Positions 49,194 to 58,108 of a DNA stretch of 64,000 nt are shown here, piece after piece. Source of the DNA: a virus. The notes below the pieces were generated by a model. It was not told the DNA's origin and searched no databases. It saw only the letters and a program-made list of their open reading frames with translations. Numbering within the stretch: position 1 is the first letter of the stretch; each line of letters starts with the position of its first letter. The position numbers were made by a program, and so were the translations under genes. The stretch spans positions 23,170-87,169 of the IMG/VR virus record IMGVR_UViG_3300047284_000202; one strand, written 5' to 3'.

Positions 49194-49676
49194 ATGAAAA
49201 AAGTATTATTAGACTACAAAGGTATTATTTCTGAAATTTGTGATCCTGGACAAGAATATGAAATTTATGAAGGTTCTGATGCTAATTGTTCCTGGGTAGA
49301 TGCACCCGATGATGTTACATATTTTTGGTCTCTTGAGTGGAGTCCATCTAAAAATGCGATGGTTTGGATTGAAAGGGAGCAACCTTTTGCTGATCCTACA
49401 CTAAAGAGACAAATTGCATATGGATCAATTGGTGAGCAATTAGATATGTTGTATCGTGATATCAAAAGTGGTAAGATTTCTGAGGGAGAGTGGGTTTCTC
49501 ATATTGATACTATCAAAGAGACTGTTCCAAAACCATATGATGATGAAGTTAGTATGGAAGAAATCCAACAAAAACTAGCAGATAATGAACCAGATTCGTC
49601 CAAACCAGTGATTTATTCAAATAGAGATCTTCCTGCATGGGTAAGATATTCTGGATGGAAAGGATTCACAGCTTGA
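49194..49676 (+). CDS. Probable tail-fibre assembly chaperone
   Basis: The 160-residue protein has the central RQIAYGSIGEQLDMLYRDIK followed by SGKISEGEWVSHIDTIKETV, typical of proteins encoded after phage fibres and of fibre-assembly (XkdW/Tfa-like) helpers. It is one base after the adhesin stop, with which it is probably co-translated. Its last bases overlap the halogenase promoter. Confidence 0.6.
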   Translation: MKKVLLDYKGIISEICDPGQEYEIYEGSDANCSWVDAPDDVTYFWSLEWSPSKNAMVWIEREQPFADPTLKRQIAYGSIGEQLDMLYRDIKSGKISEGEWVSHIDTIKETVPKPYDDEVSMEEIQQKLADNEPDSSKPVIYSNRDLPAWVRYSGWKGFTA

Positions 49677-49701
49677 CATAATATCGTCTTATAACTATAA
49701 T
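49673..49701 (+). promoter_or_regulatory. Consensus sigma70 promoter for halogenase-oxygenase block
   Basis: TTGACA (49673-49678), exactly 17 bp, TATAAT (49696-49701), 23 bases before the halogenase ATG. I noticed no TATAAATA late box from here to 57.4 kb. Confidence 0.85.
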
Positions 49702-49724
49702 AGTAATGTAGGTTTGAGCATAGT

Positions 49725-51341
49725 ATGAAAATTGAAAGTATTTGTATTGTTGGTGGTGGATCTTCTGGATGGATGACTGCTGCGGCACTCAGTAAATTAT
49801 GTCCAAATATGCAGATTGCTTTAGTTGAGTCTGCAAATGTAAAAACTGTTGGTGTAGGTGAATCTACTCTCGGACATATCAATCGTTTTCTTGATCTTCT
49901 AGATCTTAAAGATGAAGATTGGATGTCAGCATGTAATGCAACCTACAAAAACTCCATTCGTTTTACCAACTTTAGAGAAAATGATGGTACTCATTTTGAG
50001 TATCCATTTGCTGCTGGATTTGATTATACTGATAAGTATGCTGGGTTGTTGACCTGGGCAGATTTATCTTCTCTATATCCAGAAGAATACACTCCTGAAA
50101 CTTTTGCAGAATTTTATGCTACTGGAAATACTTTTCTGGCAAAATACAATAAACAGTCTAAGAACGAAGATCAAGTTTTTAGAAATTTCAATTTTAAGTA
50201 TGACACTGCATACCATATGGATGCAGAGAAGTTTGGTCAATATTTAAAAAATAATATTGCAATTCCAAATGGAGTTGTGCATGTTATTGGAGATGTATGT
50301 AAATATCAAGTGGATGAATCCACAGGAAATATTACTTCTATCCTGACTGAAGATTCTATATCAATTGAAGCAGATTTGTATATTGATTGTACTGGATTTA
50401 AATCTTTGCTTCTAGAGAACTGGATGGGATCTAGATTTGTATCATTCTCAGACATGCTTGCAAATAATAAAGCAATGGCATGTAGAATTCCCTATGTGGA
50501 TAGGGAAGAGGAAATGGAAAATGTTACAAACTGTACTGCAATCGAAAATGGTTGGGTATGGAACATTCCTCTTTGGAATAGGATTGGAACAGGATACGTT
50601 TATTCCGATAGATTTGTTGATAAGGAAACTGCAGAGAAAGAGTTTCGTGCACACTTAGCAAGAGATCCAAGATTTGAAAAACGTGCTGAAGAAGCAGAAA
50701 TGTTCCATATCAACATCAGACATGGTAAAAGAGCTCGAGCATGGGTCAATAATGTTGTTGGTGTTGGACTATCTTATGCATTTGTAGAACCATTAGAATC
50801 AACAGGTCTTCTAACAACACATGAAAACATTGTCAAACTGGTAGAAACTCTAAATCGTAGAAATGGATTTGTCGGTCGTCCTGATATTGATGCTTTCAAT
50901 TTTGCTTGTGATTATGAAATGAATGGATGGAAGCAATTTGTTGCTATTCATTATGCTCTTTCCATGAGAACTGATACTCCATATTGGAGGTGGTGTACTG
51001 AAATTAATGAGTACGTTCCTGACATTTTTGATAGTAATGTCCGTGAACCAAGAGGAATACAGAATTTTTATTATCAAACTAATATCGCACATTTCTGGAA
51101 TGAAGATCTACAAGGTATTAATTACATTGCAGCAGGAATGGGTCACAAACCACATGCTACTAAGAAAGTTGTACTTTCCAGTATGCAGAGAGCAGGTTAC
51201 TCGATGGATGTTGTTGATGATACAAAGAGAAAATATGAACAATATCGTGATTATGTGATTGAGTATGTCAAGAATCTTCCCTCACATTACGAGTATTTGA
51301 AAAATAACATTTATGGTGGTGTTGATGAATTTATTCAATAA
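49725..51341 (+). CDS. FAD-dependent tryptophan-type halogenase
   Basis: The 538-residue flavoenzyme has the FAD motif GGGSSGW at residues 10-16, GVGEST at 43-48, the halogenase tunnel motif WVWNIP at 277-282, K75 where the catalytic lysine lies in PrnA-type enzymes, and PLES with E358-S359 at the glutamate site. It should halogenate an activated aromatic through HOX and Lys-haloamine. Cyanophage VirX1 is a known relative with a broad substrate range. A reduced-flavin supply is needed and no flavin reductase is seen nearby. Its substrate is unknown. Confidence 0.92.
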   Translation: MKIESICIVGGGSSGWMTAAALSKLCPNMQIALVESANVKTVGVGESTLGHINRFLDLLDLKDEDWMSACNATYKNSIRFTNFRENDGTHFEYPFAAGFDYTDKYAGLLTWADLSSLYPEEYTPETFAEFYATGNTFLAKYNKQSKNEDQVFRNFNFKYDTAYHMDAEKFGQYLKNNIAIPNGVVHVIGDVCKYQVDESTGNITSILTEDSISIEADLYIDCTGFKSLLLENWMGSRFVSFSDMLANNKAMACRIPYVDREEEMENVTNCTAIENGWVWNIPLWNRIGTGYVYSDRFVDKETAEKEFRAHLARDPRFEKRAEEAEMFHINIRHGKRARAWVNNVVGVGLSYAFVEPLESTGLLTTHENIVKLVETLNRRNGFVGRPDIDAFNFACDYEMNGWKQFVAIHYALSMRTDTPYWRWCTEINEYVPDIFDSNVREPRGIQNFYYQTNIAHFWNEDLQGINYIAAGMGHKPHATKKVVLSSMQRAGYSMDVVDDTKRKYEQYRDYVIEYVKNLPSHYEYLKNNIYGGVDEFIQ

Positions 51342-52104
51342 GAAGAGTTGGGTTAGATTTTATTCCCTAGAACCCGCAGTAGTTGATTTATTTCCAGTTG
51401 TTCCTGCAAGTTCTCTTCACCGAACTTGGAAAGAACCAGAAGTTAAAAAGAAAAAATGTCCATTTTCTGGACTTGTATCATCATCAAACTGTCCAGCAAT
51501 TACTACATTTTCTAGTTTGGGATATGTAGTAGTTGCTCCAGCAGATTTTATCATCACAACGAATGGTGATGGAATTAATTTTCAATGGCAAACCAATCAT
51601 ATTTTTACCAAAGGTATGAATGGATATATTGCTAGTCACGAAGAAGAACAAACTGTTCCACTATTAGATGATGTGAATACTACACTGAATACTGTAGTTA
51701 AAATTGAGACACCATGGAGAATTAAATCTTCAGATGATGTTGTTTTTCTACAGACTCCAGTTCACTATATGAATGAGAGTAGATTTACAGTTGCAACTGG
51801 AATCTTGGATCCAAGATTTGCTCATGTTGTCCATGTTCAATTATTTTGGAAAGTTTTAGAAGGAGAAACTTTAATCAAAGCAGGAACACCATTGGCTCAA
51901 TATATACCATTGAGTAGGAAGTACCTATCTCCAAAGAACTACGATCTTATCGTTGACAAAGCAACACAAATAGAGTATGATCTTGAAGAGTCGTTTCAGT
52001 ATGCCAATAGTGCAAACATATTAAAATACGACTCTATTCAGAATAGATTAAATAGAGTCGTAAAAGTTCTTAATTCCTATAGGAACGGTAAAAATAAATT
52101 ATAA
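51325..52104 (+). CDS. Conserved hypothetical protein next to halogenase
   Basis: The 259-residue protein overlaps the halogenase end by 17 bases. The region VVKIETPWRIKSSDDVVFLQ...HVVHVQLFWKVLEGETLIKAGTPLAQYIPLSRK resembles DUF6065-type beta-barrel proteins often found near modification genes. The CPFSG and SSNCP motifs near residues 45-60 contain its only two cysteines. ATG 51313 is an alternative start. Substrate binding or chaperone function is only a guess. Confidence 0.65.
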   Translation: MNLFNKKSWVRFYSLEPAVVDLFPVVPASSLHRTWKEPEVKKKKCPFSGLVSSSNCPAITTFSSLGYVVVAPADFIITTNGDGINFQWQTNHIFTKGMNGYIASHEEEQTVPLLDDVNTTLNTVVKIETPWRIKSSDDVVFLQTPVHYMNESRFTVATGILDPRFAHVVHVQLFWKVLEGETLIKAGTPLAQYIPLSRKYLSPKNYDLIVDKATQIEYDLEESFQYANSANILKYDSIQNRLNRVVKVLNSYRNGKNKL

Positions 52105-52125
52105 AAACATTGGAGGTTCACTAAA

Positions 52126-52362
52126 ATGACTATTGATGAATTAATTGTTGATTTTCAGTATCAACATGGACAAAAGATGGAAGAATTTGAAAAAATGAAT
52201 GAGGAACTGTCAAATCCAGTTCTCAATCCATATGGAGTAACTAAGATTGATTTTAGTCAAAGAGAAAATCTTAGAACTGAAATTATTAAACTGGAGGGTG
52301 CAATTGAGGGATTAGAATTGTATAATCAACTTAATAGCACAAGTGCGGAGGATGCTGAATAA
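52126..52362 (+). CDS. Small helical protein
   Basis: The 78-residue, Glu/Asn-rich coiled-coil-like protein (KMEEFEKMNEELSNPVLNPY...) has TGGAGG upstream. It overlaps the first oxygenase gene (TGAATAA). No function recognised. Confidence 0.65.
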   Translation: MTIDELIVDFQYQHGQKMEEFEKMNEELSNPVLNPYGVTKIDFSQRENLRTEIIKLEGAIEGLELYNQLNSTSAEDAE

Positions 52363-53119
52363 TTTTAAATTTTGCCAACCAGATGCTTTTACATTTTCTG
52401 ATTGGATTAAAATAAAATCAATACATGAGATTGATTTTGAATATACCTACTTTGATACTGACATTGGTTATTGGACTATTTCTTCCCCATTTCATGATAA
52501 TGGATTTGAATTATTTCAAAATTTAGTGGGGCAGTTTCCAATTGAAAAACATACTAATTCAATTGAACCAAATCAATTTTGTTGTATACATTTACCGTAC
52601 TGGATAACAAATAATATGTTATTTCTTATTAAAGAATTTTTTGATTCTCATGTAAGAAAATATTATAACAATTATTCTTTTGGTGAATGGGGCAATATTT
52701 TCATCAGGGAGATGATTAAACCACTAAAATGTTATTCTTTACCTCATTTTGACCATAAAATTGGGATAGTTGGTAATTTATGGTTTAGTGATCATAGTGG
52801 AGATAGGGGAACTTATTTGTATAAGTATACTGGAAAAATTCATGGAGATTACTATGATTTTCAAATTGATCCAGAACACAAAAAATTTAACGAATACAGA
52901 ATGTTAGTTGAGTCAAAAGATAGATATTCCGAATGGATTAATATCTCAGATTCAGAGTGTGGAGAATGGGGATTTGTTCAACTTGGACTTGCACCTGCGA
53001 AGAAAAATACCATAACTTTATATGAGTCTAGTGTTTCACATTCTCCGTTCATATCAAATAAATGTAATTATAGTTGGTCACACACATTTGCATTAGAATG
53101 TACTGGGGGAATAATATGA
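52352..53119 (+). CDS. Fe(II)/2OG oxygenase-like protein 1
   Basis: The 255-residue protein carries the facial-triad layout H132-x-D134 in SLPHFDHKIG and a distal histidine H230 in YESSVSHSPF. No clear 2OG-binding Arg is seen ten residues after H230, unlike the relatives downstream, so activity is less certain. Similar to DUF6445-type proteins. ATG 52352 is preferred to a GTG nine bases upstream. Confidence 0.65.
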   Translation: MLNNFKFCQPDAFTFSDWIKIKSIHEIDFEYTYFDTDIGYWTISSPFHDNGFELFQNLVGQFPIEKHTNSIEPNQFCCIHLPYWITNNMLFLIKEFFDSHVRKYYNNYSFGEWGNIFIREMIKPLKCYSLPHFDHKIGIVGNLWFSDHSGDRGTYLYKYTGKIHGDYYDFQIDPEHKKFNEYRMLVESKDRYSEWINISDSECGEWGFVQLGLAPAKKNTITLYESSVSHSPFISNKCNYSWSHTFALECTGGII

Positions 53120-53691
53120 TAGAAGAAGTGCATTTATGGAAACCACTTATATGGAGGTTTCAATATGAGTTTAATTGTGAAGCACTTTTACCTAAAATTG
53201 ATGGTCTGCGTGAAAGAATAATCAATCCCTCAAACTTAGAAATTGGTGCCGCAATTTCAACAGTCGGAGTCGATGCTAAAGATAGACCTCATCACTGGTC
53301 AGAACTACAACATTTTAATAATTTCCTCAAACATAAAATTGCTTATGTTTGGGATCAGTATGAATTCAAAACAAAAACACATTCTTCTATTGAACAATCT
53401 TGGTTTAATATTCACTTAAATAGTGGTATAACTTTAGAGCATTATCACAACAATGTATTATTAATTGTTGTTTGTTATATTCAACTTCCAGAAAATTCTG
53501 GTTACATTCAATTTAGAGATCCTTTAGAGTACCATTGGGGAAATACTCCAATAATTCCTGAAGAAAAAACATGGAAAACATTACCATGTAAGACAAATGA
53601 TGTTTTAATTTTTCCTGGGTGGATTCGTCATAGAGTTGAGGAAAGTTGTAGTCCAGAAAAAAGAGTTGTTATGACATACAATATTGTTTAA
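53116..53691 (+). CDS. Fe(II)/2OG oxygenase 2 (TIGR02466-like)
   Basis: The 191-residue protein reads SWFNIHLNSGITLEHYHNN with H109 and H111. The distal ligand is H172 in GWIRHRVEES, and R183 in EKRVVMTYN fits the 2-oxoglutarate contact. This is the small phage/marine-bacterial oxygenase type, with H-x-H where H-x-D is usual. It starts ATGA over the previous stop. Confidence 0.78.
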   Translation: MIEEVHLWKPLIWRFQYEFNCEALLPKIDGLRERIINPSNLEIGAAISTVGVDAKDRPHHWSELQHFNNFLKHKIAYVWDQYEFKTKTHSSIEQSWFNIHLNSGITLEHYHNNVLLIVVCYIQLPENSGYIQFRDPLEYHWGNTPIIPEEKTWKTLPCKTNDVLIFPGWIRHRVEESCSPEKRVVMTYNIV

Positions 53692-53699
53692 GAAGTACT

Positions 53700-54278
53700 A
53701 TGAGATTAGAATTTTGGTTTCCAACTCCGATATGGTCTTGCAATTTGGACTATGATACTAATAAAATTTTAGATTATGCATTAAATTTATTCTCAGTTGA
53801 TGATGGCAGAGATGCAACTAATGTTGGTGGATGGCAATCTAATGATTTGTATTATGAAAATGATAGTCCAATCAAAGATTTCCTGGATATTATTAACATC
53901 AAACTAACTGAGTGTATTTTTGAGTATAATTATGAAATTTCTGGTATTGAACTGGGAAATTTTTGGTTTAATATAAATGGACATGGTAATTATAATCTAA
54001 CCCATACACATCCAGGATCATTCCTTTCTGGTGTTTATTATATTAAAGTCCCAGAAGATTGTGGAGTTATTACATTTGATAATGACTCAAAATCTAATTT
54101 TATATTACAATCACATAGGACAACTGGAGACAGTGTTTTATCTCATAGTCAATGCAAATATCCACCACATGAAGGAATGTTGATAATTTTCCCATCTTGG
54201 TTACCACATTCAGTAACAGCAAACAATTCTCATGAAAGTAGGATATCTTTTTCTTTCAACTCTAGGATTTTAAAATAA
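53700..54278 (+). CDS. Fe(II)/2OG oxygenase 3 (TIGR02466-like)
   Basis: The 192-residue protein begins with the family hallmark FWFPTPIW. It contains NLTHTHPGSFLSGVYYIKVP with H102 and H104, LPHSV with H170, and R181 in SRISFSFN. It is a paralogue of the preceding gene by motif order. It shares its last base with the next start. Confidence 0.85.
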   Translation: MRLEFWFPTPIWSCNLDYDTNKILDYALNLFSVDDGRDATNVGGWQSNDLYYENDSPIKDFLDIINIKLTECIFEYNYEISGIELGNFWFNINGHGNYNLTHTHPGSFLSGVYYIKVPEDCGVITFDNDSKSNFILQSHRTTGDSVLSHSQCKYPPHEGMLIIFPSWLPHSVTANNSHESRISFSFNSRILK

Positions 54279-54919
54279 TGGAATCTATACCAACAATTAT
54301 TATTGATAAATTTTTTGAAACTCCTTCATTGGTTCGTCAATATGCTCTCGGCCTTGACTTTTATAAGGGTGATAGGGGAAACTGGCCAGGCACAAGAACA
54401 GATTTTATTGATAAATTAAATCCAGAACTCTTTGAAGTTGTTGCAAAGAATCTAATTAAATATCTTAAAGGTTATACTGGATTTTCTGAGCTACAAATCT
54501 CTTTTCAGTTGGTTACTAAAATTCATGAAAAGGGATGGATACATACTGATGACACCAAATTTAATGTTGGTGCTGTAATTTTTCTAAATCCAGATTCACC
54601 AGTTGATAGTGGTTTTTCTGTATTCGATATGCAAAACTATGCTGGTGATGGATATTGGAATCAACATAGCAAACTAAAAGAAGAATACTTTTCTAAATTC
54701 CAAAAACAGGTTAAATCTGAGGATCCAGAAGAGATTAAAAAATATGTTGAATATAGAGATTTACACAATTCATCATATACTGAAAATATTTCTATTCAAA
54801 ATAGATTTAATAGAGCTTTAATTTTCTCTAGTAGTCAGTGTCATTCTGCTCAGAACTTTTTTGGTGATGGTAAAGATGATGCTAGATTGACTTTAGTATG
54901 TTTTGGGAGAGCAGTATGA
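54278..54919 (+). CDS. Fe(II)/2OG oxygenase 4 (DUF6445-like)
   Basis: The 213-residue protein has GWIHTDDTKFNVGAVIFLNP with H89-x-D91, QCHSAQNFF with H189, and ARLTLV with R203, the complete H-x-D...H...R set. The N-terminal KFFETPSLVRQYALGL is typical of the DUF6445-like branch. It overlaps the next gene by four bases. Confidence 0.78.
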   Translation: MESIPTIIIDKFFETPSLVRQYALGLDFYKGDRGNWPGTRTDFIDKLNPELFEVVAKNLIKYLKGYTGFSELQISFQLVTKIHEKGWIHTDDTKFNVGAVIFLNPDSPVDSGFSVFDMQNYAGDGYWNQHSKLKEEYFSKFQKQVKSEDPEEIKKYVEYRDLHNSSYTENISIQNRFNRALIFSSSQCHSAQNFFGDGKDDARLTLVCFGRAV

Positions 54920-55530
54920 ATAAAGTCAAACTTATCAGGGATGCAATTCCATTGCCTATTTGTGAATTACTATCCATAGAATTCCAATTGATCAAAGATA
55001 ATATGGATCTTGTAAATTATGATCATTCCTATAAAGATCCAATGTGCCCTGGTAGTTTTTCTTGGTATGCTCCTTTACCATTTGAATCTTTACTTGAGTA
55101 TCTCAAACCAAAAATTGAAGATGTCATGCAGATGACATTACATCCAACATATTCTTATGCTAGAATATACACTGAAGGTGCTTTCATGGAAAAGCACACT
55201 GACAGAAGATCTTCTGAAATTGCTGTTAGTTGCTGTATTGATAAAGATTCTGAGTGGCCATTAATTTTTGATATTGACGGTAAAGAAAATGAAGTATACA
55301 TGAATGTCGGTGATATTTGTGTGTATAAAGGTATGGAAGTTCCCCATTGGAGAAATGAATACCAAGGTAATAAACAAATTCAGGCATTTTTAATGTATGT
55401 GGATGTAAATGGTCCCTATGATTATTTTAAATATGATACCAGACCAATGCTCGCAGCACCTTTTTCTACAGTTAAACAAGTAGTCATTGATGAAATGAAC
55501 GGTAAAGTAAATGACCCACAAAATTATTAA
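54916..55530 (+). CDS. Fe(II)/2OG oxygenase 5 (prolyl-hydroxylase-like)
   Basis: The 204-residue protein has YARIYTEGAFMEKHTDRRSS with H94-x-D96, VPHWR with H144 and K153 ten residues on as a possible 2OG contact. The pattern resembles P4H-type hydroxylases. ATG 54916 overlaps the previous stop; a start at 54898 is possible. Confidence 0.78.
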   Translation: MNKVKLIRDAIPLPICELLSIEFQLIKDNMDLVNYDHSYKDPMCPGSFSWYAPLPFESLLEYLKPKIEDVMQMTLHPTYSYARIYTEGAFMEKHTDRRSSEIAVSCCIDKDSEWPLIFDIDGKENEVYMNVGDICVYKGMEVPHWRNEYQGNKQIQAFLMYVDVNGPYDYFKYDTRPMLAAPFSTVKQVVIDEMNGKVNDPQNY

Positions 55531-56092
55531 TACAAAATCTAATAAAATTATTCATGTTTTTGATGAAGTGTTCAGTTATCAGACTAGAACACTTTTACAT
55601 CGTTATATGATGAACTCTAATTATCAACCAATAGGGTATGATAATGACATTCTTGAGTATAAATCTGATATTACTACAATATCACTTTATTCTGACAATG
55701 ACGTGAAAAATATGAATTTTTATGGAAATCCTGAGGGGCAATTCTTATCATCGCATTTAACTGGTTATGAAACCAATTCAATATCAGTAAATATGTGCAC
55801 ACCATCAGATAAGTATAGAATTCATATGGATGCTGCTGATGGATTGACACTTTTATATTATGCTAATCTTAAGTGGGATATTGAATGGGGTGGGGAAACA
55901 CTATTTTTTGATGAAGAATTGGATGATATCGAATTTACTTCAATATATAAACCTGGAAGAATCGTTCTATTTGATTCGTCAATTCCCCACATGGCAAGAA
56001 CTCCTACGGTAATTGCTCCATACTATAGATTTACTTTTGTGCACAGATTTCAGAGAGCAAAGATGGTGAAACTAAATGACGTTATCAATTAA
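55511..56092 (+). CDS. Fe(II)/2OG oxygenase 6
   Basis: The 193-residue protein has KYRIHMDAADGLTLLYYANL with H105-x-D107, then WDIEWGGETLFFDE, IPHMARTP with H160 and YYRFTF with R173, the full set of a prolyl 4-hydroxylase-type double-stranded beta helix. It overlaps both neighbours by 17-20 bases. Confidence 0.82.
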   Translation: MTHKIINTKSNKIIHVFDEVFSYQTRTLLHRYMMNSNYQPIGYDNDILEYKSDITTISLYSDNDVKNMNFYGNPEGQFLSSHLTGYETNSISVNMCTPSDKYRIHMDAADGLTLLYYANLKWDIEWGGETLFFDEELDDIEFTSIYKPGRIVLFDSSIPHMARTPTVIAPYYRFTFVHRFQRAKMVKLNDVIN

Positions 56093-56771
56093 CAAAATTA
56101 AAAACTTCCAAAATTTTATCATCAATGATAAACCATTTTATATCAAAAATGCTCTTACTGATGTTGATGACTACTTATCTTGGCAGACAGTAGAGGAATG
56201 CTTGAATGATCCAATAAAGTATAAATTTGAATGTATTGATAAAGATAATCAATCAAAAATACAGTTTGGGCAAATTAAACCATTCTGGAATGAAGTTGCT
56301 ATTCCTGATAAAAAGCACTTATTCAATATAGTTTCATCTGGTAATACTCTTGTTATACTTAATTATGGTCAATATAGCAAGAGCACCAACAATTTGTGTA
56401 AAACTATAGAAAATAATTTTCTTGTTGCCACAGATATACACGCATATTGTAGTTTTTCAAAATCAAAATCTTTCAAGATACACTGTGATTATGCCAGTAA
56501 TTTTATAATTCAATGTTATGGTACTACACACTGGAAAGTCTATGATAATAGATTATCCACTTTGTATCCAATTTCAAATTATGAAATTGATGAAAATGAG
56601 TTGGAGACTTTAATTGATATTGAATTGGTTCCTGGTGATTTAATTTACATACCATCTAGAATGTATCATAAAGCAGAACCTTCCGAAAAGAGATTATCAA
56701 TGAGTATTCCTTGTGTACCAATGATGTTTGATGTGACTAGATATGATAGAAATTACTACAGTTTACTATAG
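56076..56771 (+). CDS. JmjC/cupin-type oxygenase 7
   Basis: The 231-residue protein has FKIHCDYASNFIIQCYGTTH with H136-x-D138, then WKVYD, LVPGDLIYIPSRMYHKAEPS with H198. The GTTHWKVYD...PGDLIYIP order is characteristic of JmjC hydroxylases of the cupin-8 or RoxA kind, which usually hydroxylate proteins. It is a different subfamily from its neighbours. Confidence 0.82.
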   Translation: MTLSINKIKNFQNFIINDKPFYIKNALTDVDDYLSWQTVEECLNDPIKYKFECIDKDNQSKIQFGQIKPFWNEVAIPDKKHLFNIVSSGNTLVILNYGQYSKSTNNLCKTIENNFLVATDIHAYCSFSKSKSFKIHCDYASNFIIQCYGTTHWKVYDNRLSTLYPISNYEIDENELETLIDIELVPGDLIYIPSRMYHKAEPSEKRLSMSIPCVPMMFDVTRYDRNYYSLL

Positions 56772-56776
56772 ACAAA

Positions 56777-57376
56777 ATGGATGATATTTTAATATTTGAT
56801 AACATAATTCCCAAAAGGCAATCAGAATATATTTTAGACTCTATATTTACTGATTCATTTCCTTGGTACTTTATGCCAAAGATAGTAGATCCAAATGGAG
56901 AAAGCAACTATCAGAATGTTTCGGGATTCAATCATTTTCTATTAGAGGATAATAAAAAAGTATCTCAATACTTTGATATGTTCTATCCAATAGTCATGAA
57001 TGTTTTGGATAAGCAAGAGGTTACATGTAATCAAATTATCAGGATGAGATTAAATCTACATTCTTGTCATCCAGATACTAAAATGGAGTATCATCTACCT
57101 CATATTGATTCCTTTTTCCCACATATGAACATGATTTGCTATCTAAATGATAGTGATGGTGATACTTTTATCTTCAATGAAGTCAATGAGCATTTTAATA
57201 CTCAATACGACAGTGAAATAGTCTCTAACAATAAGTTTACTATTAAAAAAAGAATTACACCAAAGATGGGAAGATGTGTAGTATTTGATGGTAGGTATTA
57301 TCATTCATCATCTTATCCGAAAAAGTCCCTATCTAGATGTGTAATGAATGTAAATCTTGCAACAATTAAATTGTGA
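56777..57376 (+). CDS. Fe(II)/2OG oxygenase 8
   Basis: The 199-residue protein has LPHIDSFFPHMNMICYLNDS with H109-x-D111, DGRYYHSSSYP with H176, and SRCVMNVN with R187. It is the last gene of the block; a hairpin (GACCC/GGGTC) and a new promoter follow. Confidence 0.82.
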   Translation: MDDILIFDNIIPKRQSEYILDSIFTDSFPWYFMPKIVDPNGESNYQNVSGFNHFLLEDNKKVSQYFDMFYPIVMNVLDKQEVTCNQIIRMRLNLHSCHPDTKMEYHLPHIDSFFPHMNMICYLNDSDGDTFIFNEVNEHFNTQYDSEIVSNNKFTIKKRITPKMGRCVVFDGRYYHSSSYPKKSLSRCVMNVNLATIKL

Positions 57377-57396
57377 CCCTGGACTCCTAGGGGGTC

Positions 57397-57425
57397 TTGA
57401 CAGACCGATCCACATGACCTATAGT
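57397..57425 (+). promoter_or_regulatory. Sigma70-type promoter for the small-gene region
   Basis: TTGACA (57397-57402), 17 bp, TATAGT (57420-57425), 22 bases before the first small ORF. Confidence 0.75.
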
Positions 57426-57446
57426 ACCTGAAGAAACCACTCACCC

Positions 57447-57632
57447 ATGACACACTACGACAAACTTATGGATGCGATCAAAGATCATCTCTATACCTAC
57501 TACATTAGTGGTCAGCAGGGAGATGGTTGGGATGAAGCAGATGCTCAAGAATCTGCCCGTATGATTCTTGAAGCAGTAGAAGAATTTCAGACCAAACGTA
57601 CAAGGATTAATATGTGGAGAGCATCCGACTGA
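57447..57632 (+). CDS. Small hypothetical protein
   Basis: The 61-residue acidic helical ORF (MTHYDKLMDAIKDHLYTYYI...) is the first of the early-type chain. Its stop shares a base with the next start. No family recognised. Confidence 0.6.
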   Translation: MTHYDKLMDAIKDHLYTYYISGQQGDGWDEADAQESARMILEAVEEFQTKRTRINMWRASD

Positions 57633-57811
57633 TGACAAATAAAACCACACCAGAGAACGTTAAAGAGGCAAATGAGGGACTCTTTCGTGCTACAATGAAT
57701 CTTCCCTATGCTGCATATCATTGTGGTATGACGCAAAAGGAAATGAAAATGACCTTCCGTGAGTATCTAAAGTATCATGACCCAGACTACACTTACCAAG
57801 CTGACTCCTGA
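57632..57811 (+). CDS. Small hypothetical protein, possible HTH
   Basis: The 59-residue ORF contains LPYAAYHCGMTQKEMKMTFR, which could be a helix-turn-helix of a DNA-binding regulator. It overlaps both neighbours. The function is a guess. Confidence 0.55.
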   Translation: MTNKTTPENVKEANEGLFRATMNLPYAAYHCGMTQKEMKMTFREYLKYHDPDYTYQADS

Positions 57812-57956
57812 TCAACTTCAACTTGTTTATACTGCAGTACGTCGGTATCAACTTGAAAAGACTATTCTCGACTCGAATGATTATTGGGAGTGTTCAGAAA
57901 TTCTTGACATCATGTTCGATTCGGTCTATACTCAGACCAGAGAACAAGCAACCTAA
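57777..57956 (+). CDS. Small hypothetical protein
   Basis: The 59-residue ORF (MTQTTLTKLTPDQLQLVYTA...) is entirely helical, with YWECSEILDIMFDSVYTQ near the end. It overlaps the upstream gene by 35 bases and shares its last base with the next start. Confidence 0.55.
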   Translation: MTQTTLTKLTPDQLQLVYTAVRRYQLEKTILDSNDYWECSEILDIMFDSVYTQTREQAT

Positions 57957-58108
57957 TGAACCATCTAGACATTATGAAATTGTGTGACAAGTTACAAGAT
58001 GCAAGAGATCGCATGTTGGAACTTGACGAATCCGAAGATGCTGCTACACTAGAACTGCTCTACCAGAAGTACCTCCAACGTTATCATGAATATATTCGTA
58101 GTCGATGA
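57956..58108 (+). CDS. Small coiled-coil protein
   Basis: The 50-residue ORF (MNHLDIMKLCDKLQDARDRM...) is highly charged and helical throughout, with leucines spaced as in a coiled-coil. It overlaps the next gene by 23 bases. No family recognised. Confidence 0.55.
   Translation: MNHLDIMKLCDKLQDARDRMLELDESEDAATLELLYQKYLQRYHEYIRSR

Noticed and set aside
52352-57376. Reading the oxygenase row as one duplicated gene family
   Set aside because: Motif contexts differ (TIGR02466-like, DUF6445-like, P4H-like, JmjC), so simple recent tandem duplication does not explain the block; only genes 2 and 3 look closely related.
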